Shown here in pieces: positions 59,268-64,000 of a stretch of 64,000 bases of DNA. The DNA lies in assembly GCF_026210795.1 (NCBI RefSeq), contig NC_089435.1, forward strand, positions 1,550,001 to 1,614,000. The letters are read 5' to 3'. Each line of letters starts with the position of its first letter. Within the stretch, counting starts at the first letter, position 1. Source of the DNA: Rhizophagus irregularis. Taxonomy: Eukaryota; Glomeromycota; Glomeromycetes; Glomerales; Glomeraceae. Below the pieces are notes generated by a model. It was given only the letters and a program-made list of their open reading frames with translations, was not told where the DNA came from and did no database searches. The translations under genes and the position numbers were made by a program.

Positions 59268-59400
59268 CTTTAGAAACGAAAGATTCAAAATGATCAGCAA
59301 CCTTACTGCGGAATATTTTTTATTATTGATCGAACTAACTAAATAAAATAAATTCTGCGCATAATCTATTCCATATTTATTTATTTGATTGATTATTAAT
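59268..59400 (+). repeat. Direct repeat, left copy
   Basis: Shares the order AAGATTCAAAA, GCAACCTT.CTGCGG, TTTTTTATTATTGAT.GAAC and CTGCGC.TAATCTATTCCA with 63749-63895, same orientation. The copies bracket the Tc1-like element. Confidence 0.75.
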
Positions 59401-59854
59401 GTATTTTTTAGTTAGATTTGTTTGGCTAAATTCTTTTTTACTGAGAATAAACAATTTTTTATTTACAATTTTTTTTTTTGCTTTTTGCTGACATTTTTTT
59501 TTTACCGAGATTTTTTTTTTTAATAACAATTCCTTTTTTGGTTTATCGCCGTTTTCGAATTACTGTGATCGGCAATTTTTTAATTTTAATAAAAAAAATT
59601 GATTTCCAGAATTTCAAAAAAAAATTGATCACGTTATACATATAAAATTGTGTAAATTTGATCTACGTAGTGTTAAGCCATTATTGTATCACATTCGTTG
59701 TATTTTTTTGCTATTCGCTTCGTGTTTTTACAAGTAACTTAGAGACCGATTTTAACTGATTCCTAATCGGCTCCAACCCTTCTATCCGATTTCAAAATAT
59801 TTACAGACAAAAACCATAATAAATATATTTTTTTTTTGCTAAAAGACCTCAAAC

Positions 59855-60943
59855 ATGCCTCAAGAATTTAGCGAAGATTTATGCTGGCGTATTATTTATC
59901 TTCACATTGATAGATTTTCTACTGCAGATATTGCTAATACATTATACGTGAGTAAGGGTTTTGTAAATAAGATAATAAGGAGATATAACCGTTGGGCATG
60001 TGTTAAAAATCCTTTCAAAGGTATTCCTGGTCGTAGAAAACTATTTAGTAGAGCAGATATGGCTGTACTTAGAAATCTTGTAGCAGAAAAAGCAGACTGG
60101 TATTTGGACGAATTAGTATATGAAATGGAGTGTCTAACTGGAAAAAGAGCATCTATTGCAGCTCTTTGGCGTTCACTTCAATACATGGGAATTACTCGAA
60201 AAAAAGTAAGTAATTTATTTATATTATGAATTTTTGAAATAAATATTTATTTTTTATTCAATACAGTTACATAAGGCAGCACTGGAAAGAAATGATATTA
60301 TACGTGCACATTATTTAGGTGTTATTGGTGAACATTACACCCCAAACCAGTTGATTTTCCTTGATGAAAGTGCTAAAGATGAGAGGAGTCTATCAAGATT
60401 ATATGGATATTCTCCTCGCAATATACGCGCACATAAAAAAGTTGTGTTTGTACGAGGAAAAAGATATACAATTTTACCTGCTCTTACATTAGAAGGATTT
60501 GTTGCTGTTGATATATTTGAAGGAGCATGTGATAGAAAAAGATTTGTTGATTTTGTTCTTGATCAAGTGGTAAATAATAATTATACAAGTTTATTTATTT
60601 ATTTATTTTATATTCTAATTGATAAATTTATCTTTAGGTACCAATAATGAACCCATATCCAGATAATAATAGTGTAATTATTATGGATAATGCAAAAATA
60701 CACCATGACGATGAATTAATAGCACTATTAAGAGGATTAGGATGCCATGTTGTTTTTCTTCCACCATATTCACCTGATTTCAATCCTATCGAAACTGCAT
60801 TTTCAACTATCAAATCATGGATCAGGCGTAATCGTGATTTTATGGAAGCTTATAATGATCCTATACATGCATTATTAGTTGCATGTAGTCAAATAACGTC
60901 TCAAATGGCACAAGCATTTTTTGAAGCATCAATTTATATTTGA
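59855..60943 (+). CDS. Tc1/mariner-type DD34E transposase
   Basis: Three exons: 59855-60205, 60267-60569 and 60638-60943, with phase-0 GT-AG introns of 61 and 68 bp, giving 319 residues. The N-terminal helix-turn-helix (FSTADIANTLYVSKGFVNKI) and winged region (IPGRRKLFSRADM) would bind the terminal repeats. Catalytic residues are Asp in FLDESAKDE, Asp in IIMDNAKIH and Glu in PDFNPIETAFSTIK, with 34 residues between the last two. No disabling change seen, so it may be active. Confidence 0.93.
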
Positions 60944-61070
60944 TAATCAATTTAGAATAAAAAAAATAGAAATATAACCAATTTAGAATAATAAAATAAA
61001 AAACTGGAACAAGAATTTATATTTGAAATATTATCTTTATTATATTATATGATAATCAAAATACATTAGG

Positions 61071-62840
61071 TCAATATTGTTGCGCTGCTTGTTTAATATT
61101 TTTTTGCCATCCAATTTTCACCACGCCTAACTTTTGCAATTGCTCATCTGTTAAATCTTTTATAGCATTAACTGTAATTTCTTCTTCAAGAAATGCATCT
61201 TCAAATTTAGCATATATATTATTACAATTATATTTCAGGTCTAAGTTATTAAGAAACTCACCAATTGATGGTAATTTGCTTGATGAAGGTAATTCCAAAT
61301 GAGTATTTGTCGGATTTTGATAAACTTGACTTGGTAATTGAATAAAAATAGGAGTAGGCGTATTGGATGTTTGACTATTTTGCATTTGCGTTGCAGAATT
61401 ATTTTTATTGATAAATACACTTGATTTCATATCAAATACTGGATAAGATGGAGGAATATCATAGGTTGTTCCTTTGTTTATCTAAACAAAATTAATAATT
61501 AGTAGGTATCATTTTTCATTTGAATTTATAAAAAAGCATACTTTACATACAATTTCACGAGCCCAAAGTTGTAATCTAGAAGGATTAAGCTGCAAATGCC
61601 GACCATCTTGAATAAAACATGGAGTAGAATGTAAATCACATTTATACATTTCAACCAAATCAGCAATGACTTCAGATCTTCTTTTCTCCTCTTTTGATAA
61701 ATCATCTTCTCTTAGTGAACGAGATTTCTTTTTCTTTTTGGTTTGTATTTCAATTTCTTCAGAAGATGATCTAATATTATCATCAGAATGCTAAAAAATT
61801 ATAAATGTTAAATATTTTTGCCTATTATCTCGCATTATACATAAAATACTTTACCTTTTTATGTTTCCTATTTTTTTTTCTGTCACGTTATTCTTCACAA
61901 TTACTACCACTATCACTGACATTTTTTTCCCAGTTAATGTTACCTTTTGATATTCACTAATAAATTCCTGAAAATCCAATTTATCTTCAAGTGTATTTGA
62001 TGGTCCACGTGCATTTACAGCTTTATACGAAATAGTATAACTGTATTTTGATTTTGTTTCTTTTTCTAGAATTTTTTTAGTTGCTAAATTTATTTTTTCT
62101 GTAAAATTTTTATAACTAGCAGGCCGAATAGTTAGAGTTTTTGCTGTAGGGATTTTTATATTATTATTTTTTACAACTAATTGTATTTTTATTTCCTCAA
62201 TAATATCAACTTCTTCATATTTTTTATTGTCATTATCACTTTCTTCATCATAATCTCCATTATCATCGTCTTCTTCATAGTTTTCATCATTAACATCACT
62301 ATCTTTGTCATAATAATCATCATCTTTATTATTAAAATCTTTATCATCGTCTCCTTCATCTTCTATTTCATTATCATTGTCTTTTTCGTTTTCTTTCTTA
62401 TTATTATAACTTCCCACTTTTCTTTTACTATTTTCTGTTGGCAAATCATCTATTGAAATGATTTCTTCATTGTTTATCTGAGCTTTCCTATTGCTTTTTT
62501 TGTTACTTTTTAGTTGAGATTTTTTATCACTAGTTTTTAATCGTTGAAGTTTACTATTACAAGCACTGCAAGTAGTATAGGAAAAGTTTTTTTCAAAATT
62601 ATTATTGTAACCAAATTTAGTATTTATATCTAGTAAAAAATTATTGAGTTTTGGAAAAATTTGGTTTGTAGTATAAGCACGTTGATATATTTGTTGTCCA
62701 TGCAGTGGTTTTTTAACTCTTGATATTTTATCTTTCTGACACTTGCACGGATTTTCTTGTGGAAGTTTGAAACAACGCAAACACTTTTGACATATATAAC
62801 AAATACCGGGAAGGTAATTGCAAGTTAAATTTTCCGCCAT
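61071..62840 (-). CDS. Transposon-borne Cys-rich protein with C-terminal SAM domain
   Basis: Exons 62840-61855, 61790-61542 and 61481-61071 are predicted. The N-terminus has a Cys cluster (CYICQKCLRCFKLP..CKC) and CSAC. A very acidic Asp/Glu/Asn stretch lies in the middle. The second exon is basic (QTKKKKKSRSLRED). The last exon ends in a SAM fold (SIGEFLNNLDLKY, LTDEQLQKLGVVKIGWQ). Exon 1 as read ends in phase 2, but exon 2 is open in phase 0. A one-base slip near 61885-61895 is therefore needed to join them: a frameshift, sequence error or unrecognised splice. Function unknown; within a Tc1-like element it could be a DNA- or protein-binding partner of the transposase. Confidence 0.75.
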
Positions 62841-63101
62841 TTAAATAACTCCAAACGCGAAAAATTACTTCAACTTCTTTTTCGCGTAAGTATTATATAA
62901 TCTATTTACTAATTACTATATTAAGTAAATGACCAGTTTTATAAAAAATTGACCAATAATTATTTAGAAAATTTTACAAGGAATATTTGCATGTGTTTTG
63001 GCTTATTTTTAGGTTGTTTTCGGTTATTTTCGGTGTTTTCAGTATTTTTTAATTATAAATGATCGACATCACCTGATCACAGTAATTCGAAAACGGCGAT
63101 A

Positions 63102-63748
63102 ATATTTTTCTTAGATTTATTTTTAATAATTTTTTTTTAGATTTTTTTGGTTAAATTTTTTTATCAACAATAAAGCATTTTTTTATTATCAATTTTTTTT
63201 TTTCTTAACATTTTTTTTCGCTGACATTTTTTTTTAATAACTAAATTTCTTTTTAAGGTAATTTTTTTTACTTAGATTTATTTTTTAAGTTAATAAGCTT
63301 TTTCTGTTAGATTATTTTTTTTCGGTTAGATCTATTTTACCAAAAATAAACTATTTTTTAATTTTTTTTTTTTGCTTTTTTGGCTTACATTTTTTATTTT
63401 TTTGATTTCTTTTTCGGGTTTAATTGTTTTTTTTTTTTTTAAATAATTTTTTTTTGTTGGATTTTTTTGATTAGACTTTTTTTACCAAGAATCTTTTTTA
63501 CCAAGAATTTTTTTTAATAATAATTTCCTTTTTTTGGTTTATTTTACCGAGAATCTTACAAGATATACTTTTTTTCTGATAATAAATAAACAAATGAGAT
63601 CTTTTTTTTTTAAATAAATAAAATTATGACATGTTAATTTTTTTGTTTTTTAGTAATTTTTTTATTTTTTAATAATATAGATTTAAATAAAATATAATAA
63701 CCAATGATTTTTTTATTTTTAAATTAAATCTTCAGGTTGCATCTTTGG
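63102..63748. other. T-rich spacer
   Basis: Long T runs with recurring TTTTTTTTGGTTA and TTTACCAAGAATC motifs, similar to 59400-59540. No gene. Confidence 0.5.
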
Positions 63749-63895
63749 TTTTGAAACGGAAGATTCAAAAGGAGCAACCTTGCTGCGGGTGATAGTATAT
63801 TTTTTATTATTGATTGAACTAACTAAATAAAATAAATCCTGCGCCTAATCTATTCCATATTTTTATCAGATAGAGCTATTTATTTGATTGATAAA
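63749..63895 (+). repeat. Direct repeat, right copy
   Basis: Same motifs and orientation as 59268-59400, with small insertions (for example CAGATAGAGC near 63870). The repeat may be the end of a larger element that the Tc1-like transposon entered, or a local duplication. Confidence 0.75.
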
Positions 63896-64000
63896 TTATG
63901 GCGCGCCAATGTGGACAGATTGGTATTTTATTAATACCAACTCCTGCTATTTAAATAATACTAGCTCTTGTATTTTAAAATTACTGATTTTGCCTAAAAT

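Larger units (their letters stand above)
59546..63099 (+). mobile_element. Tc1-like transposon with accessory SAM-domain gene
   Basis: A 3554-bp element with TA on both sides (59544-59545, 63100-63101). Perfect 25-bp terminal inverted repeats begin TCGCCGTTTTCGAAT (59546-59570; 63075-63099 inverted). It carries a spliced DD34E transposase on the plus strand and a second multi-exon gene on the minus strand. Two-gene Tc1-like elements are unusual, since the family is normally single-gene. Confidence 0.9.

Noticed and set aside
62181-62456. 91-codon plus-strand frame rich in Ile and Phe
   Set aside because: Antisense of the Asp/Glu-rich codons of the SAM-domain gene.
1-64000. tRNA or rRNA genes
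   Set aside because: Looked for conserved B-box-like and rRNA-like segments; none found by eye. A covariance-model search would be decisive.

Overview
The window is very AT-rich eukaryotic DNA with short GT-AG introns. It carries TKL-like protein kinases, a BTB-BACK-TLDc protein, F-box/LRR-type genes and a heavy load of DNA transposons and LINEs. This fits a filamentous fungus, most likely an arbuscular mycorrhizal fungus of the Rhizophagus/Glomeraceae type, where exactly these families are expanded. The assignment rests on recognised family features, not on a database search.

Layout. 0-7.5 kb: repeats, with a possible Crinkler-like relic between two inverted repeats. 7.5-17 kb: an F-box/LRR gene with a single nonsense codon, a zinc-type kinase gene with a tail of tiny exons, a BTB-BACK-TLDc gene and a decayed F-box gene. 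17-19.1 kb: two MITEs. 19.4-29.2 kb (minus strand): the centrepiece, a kinase gene whose 5' half is an approximately 8.2 kb array of about 82 tandem intron units. 30-34.1 kb: remnants and a paralogue of the first kinase. 34-44 kb: transposons (a Kolobok-like transposase fused to a RecQ helicase, a MULE relic, several nested MITEs). 44.9-57.1 kb: a full-length LINE with both ORFs open, followed by a 5'-truncated near-identical copy. 57-58.4 kb: a 20-bp minisatellite. 59.5-63.1 kb: a Tc1-like transposon carrying a second gene with a SAM domain.

The main discovery is the array at 20817-29065. In each of 81 units, averaging about 92 bp, a strong acceptor (usually TATAG) is separated from a strong donor (usually GTAAGT) by exactly three nucleotides on the minus strand. 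The last unit has one nucleotide. The splice signals are conserved but the triplets vary. Joining the ATG exon at 29216 to all triplets in order gives a frame with no stop codon. Only the intron phase set by that first exon (phase 1) is open. The joined frame encodes a credible transmembrane helix and a basic stop-transfer-like stretch. The final single-nucleotide exon supplies the frame adjustment needed to enter the kinase domain. I propose a receptor-like kinase whose membrane-anchor region is assembled from codon-sized microexons: 86 exons for a product of about 490 residues. The two other kinase genes have tails built from small exons, all in phase 1, so small frame-neutral exons are a theme of this locus.

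Most of the rest is mobile DNA. At least seven non-autonomous elements have exact 8-bp target duplications. A TTAA-flanked Kolobok-like element and a TA-flanked Tc1-like element have identifiable terminal inverted repeats. No tRNA, rRNA or CRISPR was found.
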